Shown here: one piece after another, positions 1 to 9,446 of the stretch | How positions within the stretch are numbered: position 1 is the stretch's first letter | Layout of the letters: every line of letters begins with the position of its first letter | Assembly (NCBI GenBank): GCA_015680685.1 | Contig: MNCI01007569.1 | Coordinates: 237,241 to 301,240 of the forward strand | Direction: 5' to 3' | From: Gnetum montanum | Lineage: Eukaryota; Streptophyta; Gnetopsida; Gnetales; Gnetaceae | Length of the DNA stretch: 64,000 bases | The notes under the pieces: model-generated | What the model was told of the DNA's origin: nothing | The model's database searches: none | The model's input: only the letters and a program-made list of their open reading frames with translations | Translations under genes and position numbers: made by a program

Positions 1-137
1 AGCATGAAGCATGAAGATAAACATAAGCATAATGAGACTAGCTAGTGGAAAATGTAAAAACATGAGTAATTTATAATTGGTAAGCGTGCATAGAATAGAT
101 GATGGCACTGTAATAGTAGGACAGCATTGTTTACCGG

Positions 138-468
138 CTAACTTTGCAGCCATTTCTTAATTGATTTGATCTTTAATGGTGTATAAGGACGGGGAGATTT
201 ATGGCCCTTTTCCTTTGCATCACCATCTTCTCCTTGGAATGGTAGCTCAGCCCAAGTTAGGTTGTCATCAGCCACTATTTCAGCTTGTTCGGGTATTTGG
301 ACAAGGGATTTATTCTCAGGCATTTCGATCTCCGACCCTTGTTCTGTCTCTATGTTATCGGAAGATAATGACGATAAAAGTAGAGATCGGAAGGACAAAG
401 GCAAACTAAGATAATAATCGGGGCTTTCAATCTTGTAGGATTCCAAAGGAATCGTCGAAGCGACCGAT
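138..468 (-). CDS. possible terminal coding exon, unknown gene
   Basis: An open frame of about 110 codons on the minus strand ends in TAG at 138-140. It is preceded by an acceptor-like string (TTGTGTGGTGCAG, ending at 469). The predicted product is acidic and low in complexity in the middle, with a basic end (SPRPYTPLKIKSIKKWLQS). I do not recognise the family. Codon use looks gene-like and there are no internal stops, unlike the decayed transposons nearby, but no upstream exon was found with confidence. It could be the last exon of a host gene, a captured fragment or a chance ORF. Confidence 0.25.
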
Positions 469-479
469 CTGCACCACAC

Positions 480-1425
480 AATTTTGTAAACAACCTCGGA
501 GGTATTACGTTTACATTAATTGACAATGGGTACATACAACTTACAAGAATACCCATAAAATGGGATCGGATATGAAGGACCTCCTCGAAGGTATTACGTT
601 TCTAGCGCTAGAAAACTGTAACGACAAAAAACATCGGTCGCTAGAAATACCGAACGGAAGTCCACGTACACAGTTCTAACCTCAGATCCGTGCGAGGACT
701 ATGCTAGAGAGAAAACGAATCCGAGGTACCCTGAACGGTCTTGTCGATCAGACATGGACTTACTTGATTAGTAAAAATTTTTGTGATATTTGGATAATAA
801 AATGATGGATCCTTATGGGAAGATATGATATTGTTAACTTAGCAAGTAGTTGAAAACAACAAAATAGATTTACGACGATTTGCAAGATTCGTATAAATAA
901 GGCACAAGAGATCATATTCAGAACATGGGCAATCCCGAGATTTGAGATTCACCTCACAAACAAAATATATTGAATACAACTATTACAGGTAGACTTCAAT
1001 TTGGGCGAAGTACATATCAATAACAAGAAAGTTGTTCAAGGATGATGCAAGCAAAGGTCAATCTACCTTGTTCTAGCGGATCCTTGCACAAGGAAGTCGA
1101 TCCCGAAGCAGAATGTCTATCAACTTGCTATTCCTGACTAAAGATCCTTGCCAATTGCCTTCGATGTTCTTCCAATTGCTGATCCTCTTTGTTCTCTTGT
1201 TAAAAGCTGTCAACAATTATCAATGGCAAGGAAAAATCGCTCACAAAGAAAATTCATTCAATCGTAGGAGAAATTTTTTTTTTGCCCCCTCTGGTCTTTG
1301 TCAACTGGAGCATTTATAAGGTTAGGGTCAAGCGAAAGATGCGGTTTAGAGGACGCGTGTCCTGAATTTGCAAAATGTTGTTAACTTGATGTGGTGGTTG
1401 TTGAGGTCTGTGGTGGCACACCGCC
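480..1425. other. unassigned DNA
   Basis: No coding region or transposon similarity was recognised. It holds a near-identical 19-bp direct repeat (CCTCGRAGGTATTACGTTT at 494-512 and 583-601) and a perfect 12-bp palindrome TCTAGCGCTAGA at 601-612. Confidence 0.4.
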
Positions 1426-1859
1426 TTACGCTCTAAAGCGTAATGCAATGTAAACTGCTCTTGTTGAAGCTTTGATGACAGGCAATTTCTTGATTACACT
1501 ACACTATGCTGGAGAGCATATTGCACCGCATGGACTGCTGATGCTTGTATTATGTTGCACCCTGCTAAATTACGCTGCACCACGCCAGATTACGCTTCAT
1601 AGCGTAATCTAGCGTAAAATAGTACACTTACGGAAAATTGAAGTGTTGCTGAAGTTTTTGGGCATTTTCCTTCCTTGATGTTGTGGCAGATTGCTTTTTG
1701 ACATTACGCTGCATTACGCTATGTTGCGTAATGCAGTGTAAGATGCCAAAAAGCTAAGGTTCTCGAAACATAGAGAATTTGAAAGGTCAAAAACTTGCCG
1801 CTGTGCACTTGTCGTTTTGCTCTGTCTTCTGGAATACATTTGTGCTGTGCCGCACAGCA
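1426..1859. repeat. cluster of GCGTAA hairpins
   Basis: Four short inverted repeats lie within 435 bp: TTACGCT/AGCGTAA (1426-1443); AGATTACGCT/AGCGTAATCT, perfect 10-bp arms and 4-base loop (1587-1610); a 16-bp arm pair with one mismatch (1704-1719 and 1726-1741); and TGCTGTGC/GCACAGCA with a one-base loop (1843-1859). The 16-mer GCGTAATGCARTGTAA also occurs as a direct repeat at 1438-1453 and 1726-1741. Function unknown. Confidence 0.6.
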
Positions 1860-1979
1860 TGGAAAAATAGGCTTTTAATCTGAAAAGGAACTTGCTGTGC
1901 CACGCCTCGTTGTGACCCTTCGCCTGAATCACCAGCTTTTTGCTGAACTGTCGAGGCCTCAAAATTTTCATGGTGTTTC

Positions 1980-3700
1980 AAGTAGTAGACACCGTCATGG
2001 TGGTAGTTCTCCTTCTTCTTCACCTTCATCATCTCCTTCATCCTCTCCTTTAGTGTCCGGATGTAGTCATAGAGAAAAAGATTGTGAGGATAAAGGCAAG
2101 AAAATGGAAGTCACAGATGAAATAGCTAAGACAGAGGACGAGGGCACTCTAGGGAATCATGACATAGAAGAAGGAAAAGTAGGGAACAATGTAGGCACCA
2201 TAGACACCAAGAATGAGATGATCATGACCAACCCCTACTCGCTACTCAAAGCATGCTAAACATAACTGAGGCCATGAGAGTTTCAACAAGGCACCAAAGA
2301 GATAGTAGGATCAAGAGGTTAGACATGAATAATATCCCACCATTTGAAGGGGGATATAACGCTGATCCTCAAAATCACTTACAAGCATTTCATGATGCAT
2401 GTGCCTTGCAAAACATAGAAAATGAGTGGTAAAAATTTAAGTTGTTTCCACAGACACTAATAAAAGAAGTTGAAAGCTGGTACCGATCCTTAGAACTAGA
2501 ATCCATTCGTAGGTGGAGTACTATGTTAGAATTATTCAATGATAAGTACCAAATGTACTCCCATGTCTCTAACCTGCAAAAGCAAATCCAAGGATGGACC
2601 CTTGGATGCTGCCATGGGCCATTATTATGTACTATTACGTCGTTGTCCTGGCCATGGTTATTCATAGCAGGATCAGCTATGCCATCTCATAGATGGGCTT
2701 AGGCATGAAACAAGAAGAACCCTTGGGACTTATGCCCAAGAAAGGTTATCTAAGCTTAGGTCCCATCAAATTCATAGACTACTGGAGCAAGTTGCTAAGG
2801 AAGAAGGTGGGCTATGAAAGAGAGAGAGTGCGGAAGAATATAACTGAGATCCTTCCCTCCAGAAGAAGGGAGTAAGATTTTGTGAGGATGAGGAATAGTC
2901 ACCACTTGAAGAGATGATGAATAGGAAAAACTTGCCTATCCAAAAGTTAACATCAGAAGTATCAGCAAAGGTAGAACAAAAGTGAAACTCCCTAGATAGT
3001 AGGTTTCAAACTGTTCTCAAAGTTGTAGAGGAGTCTAGAGAGCGAGGTAGTGATCATGACAAAAGAAAAAAGAGAGAAGCAGAAAACGCACGTAACAAGG
3101 GTAAGGGTAAAGTTGCTATTATTGAAGAGGTTGTGGACTTAGATACAAACAATGATAGTGGATGTGAGATATGTTAATATGACCACCCTAAGGGATGTTG
3201 CCCTATGATCTCACATCTACAGGAGTCTGGGGTGTATGCACTTAATCCATGTGTAAACAAACGGCAAACATTCCAACGATGACCTTATCCCTAAGGTAAC
3301 CCAAGGCAGTTCCACCAACCTTTAACATATTATCCAAGTGGAACTCCACCATAACCAATTGAGCAACATCAATAGTGGTAGCACCCACAATCATGGGGAA
3401 TGCCACCACCAAGGCAACAATATCCTTACCGGCAACCTGACCCATATGGATATTACGTGCAACATCCAATCTTTCCATGTGACTCTATTAGTAACATTAC
3501 ACCTCAACATCACTACCAAGCCTGCGAGTACTATAGGAATCTCTCTCCTAGGGGTGATATTCCACAAGTGTACCATCCCTCCAATCCGGCCGCATCTCTC
3601 CCACCAATAGCTCCATTACCACCTGCTCCAGCAATGCAAGGTGAACTCCCTACTTAGCCACAACAATGCAATGCCACAAGGGCTATTAATCCTCAACCTA
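1980..3700 (+). pseudogene. gag: A1 gag remnant
   Basis: A Ser/Pro-rich and charged segment (about 1980-2260) leads into the gypsy-type gag core at 2320-2880: the frame reads an LQAFHDACA...WY..L...SI..W pattern typical of plant retrotransposon gag. A knuckle-like sequence follows near 3163-3205 with C-x2-C-x3-H-x4-C spacing (CEIC, then YDHPKGCC), interrupted by a TAA. The tail (3240-3660) is rich in Pro, Gln, Tyr and His. Stops and frameshifts break the frame repeatedly, including a stop directly after ENEW in the core. Confidence 0.8.
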
Positions 3701-3777
3701 CTATTGGTTCTAGTAATCATATGAAGAAAAGACCTTTCTTTAGAACCAATAGTCCAACCAAGCATTTGTAACCCCAA

Positions 3778-4330
3778 GTGGCTGAGTCTTTGGACATCTC
3801 CATATCAAAAAAAGCTTCAGATCCCCCTTCGAGCCTAACACTGCATTCAACACATATGGTCATGTTAACACATGTTGTTACTGATTGTATCAAAGCTGGC
3901 CACCTTCCCAGGAAATTATTTGATCCTGGGAGTCCCCTAATATATCTACAAATCATTGGGAATGAGCTATGCAAAGCTCTTTTAGATTCGGGTTCCAGTG
4001 TCAACCTAATATCCCAAGAAATTTATAAGGCCTAGAACCTACTCCCATTAAAAAAGAGCAAAGTCTATTTAGAGTTGGCTGACCAGTCCATCACTGTTCC
4101 TTTGGGATTAGTGGAGGACATTATTACCACTATTTGTGAATGGTCATATCCAACTGACTTCCTAGTGATTCAAGTGAACAATAGTAAGTGGAACTTCCCA
4201 ATCATAATGGGAAGGGCATGGCTAAGAACTATCGATGCACACTTAGGAATCCACGATCTTTTCCTAGAAATATCTAAGGAAAATATTTTCAAAAAGATCG
4301 AGAAGAAGAAGGTTCCATGCATCGCATAGA
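3778..4330 (+). pseudogene. A1 aspartic protease remnant
   Basis: The retropepsin active-site motif LLDSGSSVNLIS is at about 3982-4015 (DSG at 3985-3993), followed by the strand and flap region (DQSITVPLGLVEDI) and a second hydrophobic motif (FPIIMGRAWL) near 4195-4224. In the family this enzyme cleaves the gag-pol polyprotein. A stop at 4033 splits the domain and another ends it near 4327. Confidence 0.8.
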
Positions 4331-4506
4331 GTGACACAGGGTGTAATTGCGTGCAGAGATCATGGGTTGTGCAAAGTTTAACATTGCCTACATGCAATCA
4401 GTGTCAACAAATGATCAATATACAAAGGTGCCTATATGCAGCAGCCACATGACAAGAAGACACCCAGTGGCTAACAGCTGATCAAGAAAGCAGCTCACTT
4501 ATATGC

Positions 4507-5480
4507 ATGGAACTAATTGAGGGTTTGCCTTTTGCCTACATACATAGCATAGATGCATTAGAGCTAGTCCACCACCAACTTCCCAATCCTAACTTAGAAA
4601 ACATCAACTGGGAGAAGTTGGAAATTCCTAAGAAATTTAAACAAGAGCCCCTAGAGCTAAAACCATTGCCCATCGATATGGAATACACATTCCTTAAGAA
4701 TGGAAAACCGGTAATCATCAACGCAAAACTTGCTCCACAACAAAAGGAGAGTTTGCTCAAGGTAATAAAAAAGTGGTCAAAAGCCTTCACCTGGCCATAT
4801 CTAGAATTAACTGGAATAGATCCTAGGATATGCTAGCATAGGATTTACACTAACTCTTCCATGAACCCTCGAAAACAACCATAGAGGTGATTGAACCCAA
4901 AGTTAAAGCAAGTAGTAAAAGAAGCAATCAAACAGCTTTTAAAGGCAGGGTTCATATACCCCATTGCTGATAGCGAATGGGTTAGCCCCTTAGTAATCAT
5001 GCCCAAAAAGGGAGGCAAATGGAGGGTGTGCATAGATTTTAGGCTACTAAACATGGCAACATTCAAGGATCACTTTCCATTGCCATTTGTTGACCAGGTC
5101 TTAGACACAATCGTAGGGCATCGCTATTATAGTTTTCTGGATGGATATAGCGAATACAACCAAATACAAATAGCCCTAGAAGAACAAGCCAAAACTATGT
5201 TCACTAGTCCTTGGGGAATGTTTGCATACAAAAAAATGCCATTTGGCTTGTGCAATGCCCCTACAATGTTTCAACACTTCGTTCTAAGAATATTCCAATA
5301 GCAGATAGGAAATGGTGTGGAATTCTTTATGGATGACTTCTCCACTTATGGAGCAAGCTTTGATCAAGCCTTGGACTGATTAGAGTAAGTGCTAAAAAGA
5401 TGTATAGAAACTAATTTGAGGTTCAACTAGCAAAAAAGTCATTTGATGGTCCAAGAAGGTGTAGTACTTGGGCATAAAAT
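4507..5480 (+). pseudogene. pol: A1 reverse transcriptase remnant
   Basis: After a linker (4507-4860) the RT fingers and palm read through KKGGKWRVCIDFRLLN, the DHFPLPFVDQ motif and PFGLCNAP. The catalytic box is FMDDF at 5326-5340, the F-M-D-D variant used by Athila-type elements. Stops at 4834, 5299 and elsewhere and a frameshift between 4860 and 4891 break it. Confidence 0.9.
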
Positions 5481-5499
5481 CTCACATGTAGGAATAGCG

Positions 5500-6200
5500 G
5501 TAGACCCGCAAAAAATCAAAGTCATCCAAGGAATTACCCATCAACCAGAAATTGTCAAAGACATTTGGTCATTCCTTGGACATACTAGCTACTATAGGAG
5601 ATTCATAGAGAAATTTTCAAAGATTGCCAAACCATTGGTAGAGTTAACGAAGAAGGACGTACCCTTCGAGTGGACCAAGGAATGTGAACTAGCTTTCCAA
5701 ACTCTGAAACAGAAGTTGGTAGAAACACCCATTCTACAAGCTCCTGATTGGTCCAAACCATTCCATGTCATGACTAACATGTCCAACTATGCCTTAGGAG
5801 CTGTACTTACATAGTTAGATGACCAAAAATTTCCTTATTACATCCACTGTGCAAGTAAAAGTATCACTGGTGCACAACTCAACTACACTACTATAGAAAA
5901 AGAATTAATGGATGTAGTGTTTGCACTAGAAAAATTTAGACACTATGTATTAGGATACAAAGTATTCATACACACACATCATAGTGCCATTCGATTCCTC
6001 ATGAATAAGCCAATGGTAAGCCCCCATATTATACGATGGCTTGTAATCCTACAAGAGTTCGATTTAACAATGATCGATCGCAAGGGCACTGAGAATGTAG
6101 TTGCCGATCATTTATCTTGCTTGCACTGGGGTAGCAAAGAGGATGAGTATCCAATTTTCGATCATTTCCCTGATGAGTTCCTCTTTGCCATGTAGTGAAT
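5500..6200 (+). pseudogene. pol: A1 RT connection and RNase H remnant
   Basis: The sequence includes the connection motif SFLGHTSYYRRFI (5569-5607), the start of RNase H with FHVMTNMSNYALGAVL where the catalytic Asp of MTDAS is now Asn, an E within TTIEKELMDVVFALEKFRHY, and the HTHHSAIRFLM segment. The loss of the first Asp means the copy could not have been active even without its stops (for example at 5812). Confidence 0.8.
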
Positions 6201-6299
6201 AACCAATCACCCACGGAGATAGACTGGTACAGTAGCATTCTTACCTATCTCCTTACCCAACAAACATCACAAGAGCTAGACCTTAAGAAGAAACAATAG

Positions 6300-7500
6300 T
6301 TTCTTCACAAAGCCAAGTACTTTATGGAGATCAATGGACAACTTTACAAAGTATGTCCCAATGGCTTAGTTCAATGGTATGTTCCTAATAGAGATCAACT
6401 GAGAGTTCTCCAAGATGCTCATGAGGGCCCTTGTGGGGGCCATTATGCTGGGAGATGAACGACCATCAAGATCTTGCTCGTAGGGTATTATTGGCCTACC
6501 TTGTTCCGGGACACCCATCAATTCATCCAATCTTGTGAGCACTATCAACGTGATGGGGGAATGACTATAAGAATGAAGGGTCCGCAATAATGGATTCAAC
6601 CATTATAACCCTTTGACATTTGGGGAATTGATTTCATGGGGCCCATTACACCAATGTCCAATGGAAAAGCTTACATCATAGTTGTCATAGAATACTTAAC
6701 AAAATGAACTAAAGCAACTACCATAAAAGATTACACATCATCTACAGCTGCACAATTTGTTCAACAACAAGTCGTCAACAAGTTTGGTGTGTCGTGTGCA
6801 GTTATCTCAAACAATGGTGCACACTTCACAGGTGCAACTTTTTGGAAGTTAATGCAATGCTTAGGGGTTGAGCATAAATTGACTACACCATATCACCCCC
6901 AAGAAAATGGTCAAGCTGAGGTTACCAACAAGGAGATTACTAAGCTACTCACTAGAACCATTAGCAAGTATAAGCGAGACTAGAGCACTAAATTAAATGA
7001 TGCTCTTTGGGCATACCGCTCCACATGGAAACTCCCTATAGGCTACTCTCCCTATGAGTTAGTATATGAAAAAATTCCAACACTCCCTATCCAAACTGAG
7101 CTCCGTACACTAGCCACGGCATGTCACCTCAACCTTCACCTTGATCTAGCACAAAAACAAAGGTTGATGACTCTTAACTTGCTAGATGAGAACTGACTAA
7201 CTGCCCTATCATCTAATGAATTGCACAAGGCATTTAATAAACAACATCATGACATGAAAATTAGGAAAGTTAAGTATCAACTAGGAGATAAGGTTCTCTA
7301 TTGGAACCCCACACATGTGTCACAACGTACCACATTTCAAACATTGTGCGAAGCACCTTACATTATCTATGCAACTTTCCCTTCAGCCCAAATAAGAGAC
7401 TGTTAGTCAACGTGCAACAAACAAAACCTTTCCATGAGTTTAGGATAGCTAGAACATATGCTACCTCTATAGGTGGGCAACCTTGCTCATTCTTTTAGAT
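6300..7500 (+). pseudogene. pol: A1 integrase remnant
   Basis: The zinc-binding segment reads HEGPCGGHYAGR then SCEHYQRDGG, where A2 keeps SCECCQRDGG, so one zinc-binding Cys is lost. The core contains WGIDFMGP, then SNNGAHF where the second catalytic Asp is replaced by Asn, and the ENGQAEV segment around the catalytic Glu. The C-terminal part (about 7210-7480) keeps HKAFNKQHHDMKIRK and GDKVLYWNP. Several stops are present. Confidence 0.85.
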
Positions 7501-7932
7501 CTTTTCCTTACAACTCAGTCATGGTGGAGATGGCCACCTCTGCTAACCATTGAAGGCACTTAGTTCTTTTCACATTTCTTTTGACAAATTTTTGTTTTAC
7601 ACACTTTTGTTTTGCAAATTTTTGTTTTGCACATTTCTTTAATCTTTCTTGTTTCTTTTTTACACCATCATTCATACTTTTACCATTTCTTTGTGTGATT
7701 ACTTTATTTTTTTCATCACCCAATAAGTGTTCATGATGGTGGCATGAATAATACCATATTGATTGCTAATGTTCAGATTTTACCTTTGAACTATGATGTT
7801 GATATTAAGGTATGGTTCTTTGGATTAAACAAGCAATGAGTCCACATCGTTCATGCATCCATAAAATCCTATGATCTCCCTTAGCTTGGAACTATATAGT
7901 CCCTTTCTCTAATAAAACTATTAACAAATTAG

Positions 7933-8097
7933 TGGCTGGGTATTTCTAAAACTAAGGACTCAAAGGATGAAAAGGGTGTGACTTCAAGGGGATTCAATGC
8001 ATTTGTGCTAGCTATTCTCTTGAGTGCTTGGATACTTTTTCTTTGGGTTTTTTGCCATTCTGACCATTCATCAAATCTCCATAAGTTGAGTGCATAA
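7933..8097 (+). CDS. short hydrophobic peptide frame in A1
   Basis: A 54-codon frame between stops, without an ATG, carries KGVTSRGFNAFVLAILL followed by a strongly hydrophobic run (SAWILFLWVFCH) that looks like one membrane helix. The same peptide is readable at the same place in A2 and D and, more diverged, in B (38701-38886) and C (53458-53679). It might be a spliced exon. The conservation may only reflect shared descent. Confidence 0.35.
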   Translation, partial: WLGISKTKDSKDEKGVTSRGFNAFVLAILLSAWILFLWVFCHSDHSSNLHKLSA

Positions 8098-8120
8098 AAA
8101 TAAGTCTTTGCATGGTGTGG

Positions 8121-8146
8121 TTCTCACACAAAAAAAAAAGTGAGAA
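8121..8146 (+). ncRNA. A-loop hairpin (A1 copy)
   Basis: TTCTCAC at 8121-8127 pairs with GTGAGAA at 8140-8146 across an A-rich loop. It is followed by the conserved string ATTCAAAGCA. Homologous hairpins in the other elements keep the pairing with different bases. Role unknown; listed as ncRNA only because it looks like an RNA structure element. Confidence 0.5.
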
Positions 8147-8945
8147 TTCAAAGCATAGCCCTTAGACACAATAATGAACTTGGGCTACAAGCACTAGTTA
8201 TGGAACTGGAAAGACATATTACCCATGCCTAAAGGTTCCCTCTAACTAAGGCCCTTTCTCACTTCCTGATTCTCCATCTCACTCTCCTCGGAATGGTGAT
8301 GACTTTTTCTAGAGGCATTCTTGTTGCTTCAAGAGGATAGGTTAGTCAAATATGTTGATGTGAGGTCACTGAATGTGGTTTGTTGAGCCTAGATTTGGAA
8401 TTAGTTCTACTCAATCACATTAAGCATAAAACACACACAAGGGACTTTACACAACCTTGTTATTGGTTTTTCATTCCATTCTCTCCTCTCCACCTTTCTT
8501 TTCCATTTTTTACCTCATTGTCGGTTTTATCATTAGTCTATATCTTGGTTGATGCATTGTTTTTCCTTGGTAAGTTCTTATGGATAAGTTTTTAACTCTT
8601 GCTTCCAAAGGACATTCGTAGAGCCTATGGACTCTTGGTTTGTAGGTCTGTTAGGGCATCAAGGGTATGAGCCTGCTTTGGGAAGGACCCATTGACATTC
8701 CTTTTTGGTGCATTTTTTAACTTCTTTCCCTTAAACATTTCTTATAATCAACAATTTTTTGTTTCATCCACATCCATGACATCCATTTTATCTGTGTTTC
8801 CATTGTTGCTTTTTCTCCATCTTTCTTATTCCATCCTATCACTACCAGAGGTTCGCTCTTAGTCATGGGAGCCCTGGCACAAATTTTTCAATTTTCCCTA
8901 ACCCCTACACCTTAAGTAGTCACCAGTGTTAAATCTCTAGAATCA

Positions 8946-9430
8946 GTGTCTGCCATAACCATAACTCAGCCAATGCACTTTACATTGAGGCAAGGTATCA
9001 ATTACATTATGACTTATCTACCCTTTCTCATTTGTGACTATGTTGTGTGTGCAGATGATGATCATACAACAATGGACTGGGCCTGGAGGAAACACTCAGG
9101 ATGGACCGGAACTAGAACATTTAAGAAAGGGGTAAGATTGGTGGCATGGCTATGGATAAACAACAGAAGGCACAATCTTGGCATTGGCAGCAACACACCT
9201 TATTCTTTTTTCTCTCTCTCCTTCTCTTCCAACTGCTAAATAAGTCTGGATGTCATTTATGTACAGTGTTCACCTTTGTGGTCATGAACACTAATGCTAT
9301 CATGTATTGTATTGTTGATCCATTCATAGGGCACGTTAAGTCTATCACCTCGTTCCACCGTCAATGGTCATTCAATCAATAATCCCATACCTTTCCAATA
9401 TTTTGTAAGGAACTCGAGGATGGGTTTTCA
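8946..9430 (+). pseudogene. A1 short 3' ORF after a conserved acceptor
   Basis: A branch-point-like ATAACTCAG and a pyrimidine-rich run lead to TTGTGTGTGCAG ending near 9054. From there a frame of about 60 codons reads HTTMDWAWRKH...RLVAWLWINN..NLGIGSNT. The same frame is open in A2 (28524-28865, -) and D (41372-41743, -). No known domain was recognised. In elements B and C this position is occupied by a much longer coiled-coil ORF, so this may be what is left after its deletion. Confidence 0.45.
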
Positions 9431-9446
9431 TTCAGTCATGGGGGTA

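Larger units (their letters stand above)
7501..8945 (+). other. A1 post-pol non-coding stretch with conserved blocks
   Basis: About 1.4 kb between integrase and the 3' end is alignable to the same place in A2, B, C, D and F. It holds a short hydrophobic peptide frame (7933-8097), an A-loop hairpin (8121-8146), the string CTCTAACTAAGGCCCTTTCT near 8231, a GAGGTCACTGAATGTGGTTT block near 8361 and a conserved block around 8671-8690. In Athila elements this position separates pol from a 3' ORF. Confidence 0.7.

Noticed and set aside
1-1979. A 5' LTR for element A1
   Set aside because: None of the U3, TATA, AATAAA or LTR-end motifs shared by the other LTRs occurs here.
1897-2259. A 120-codon frame as a host gene
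   Set aside because: From about 1980 on it matches the Ser/Pro-rich and charged part of gag in A2; the first 28 codons are unrelated flank.
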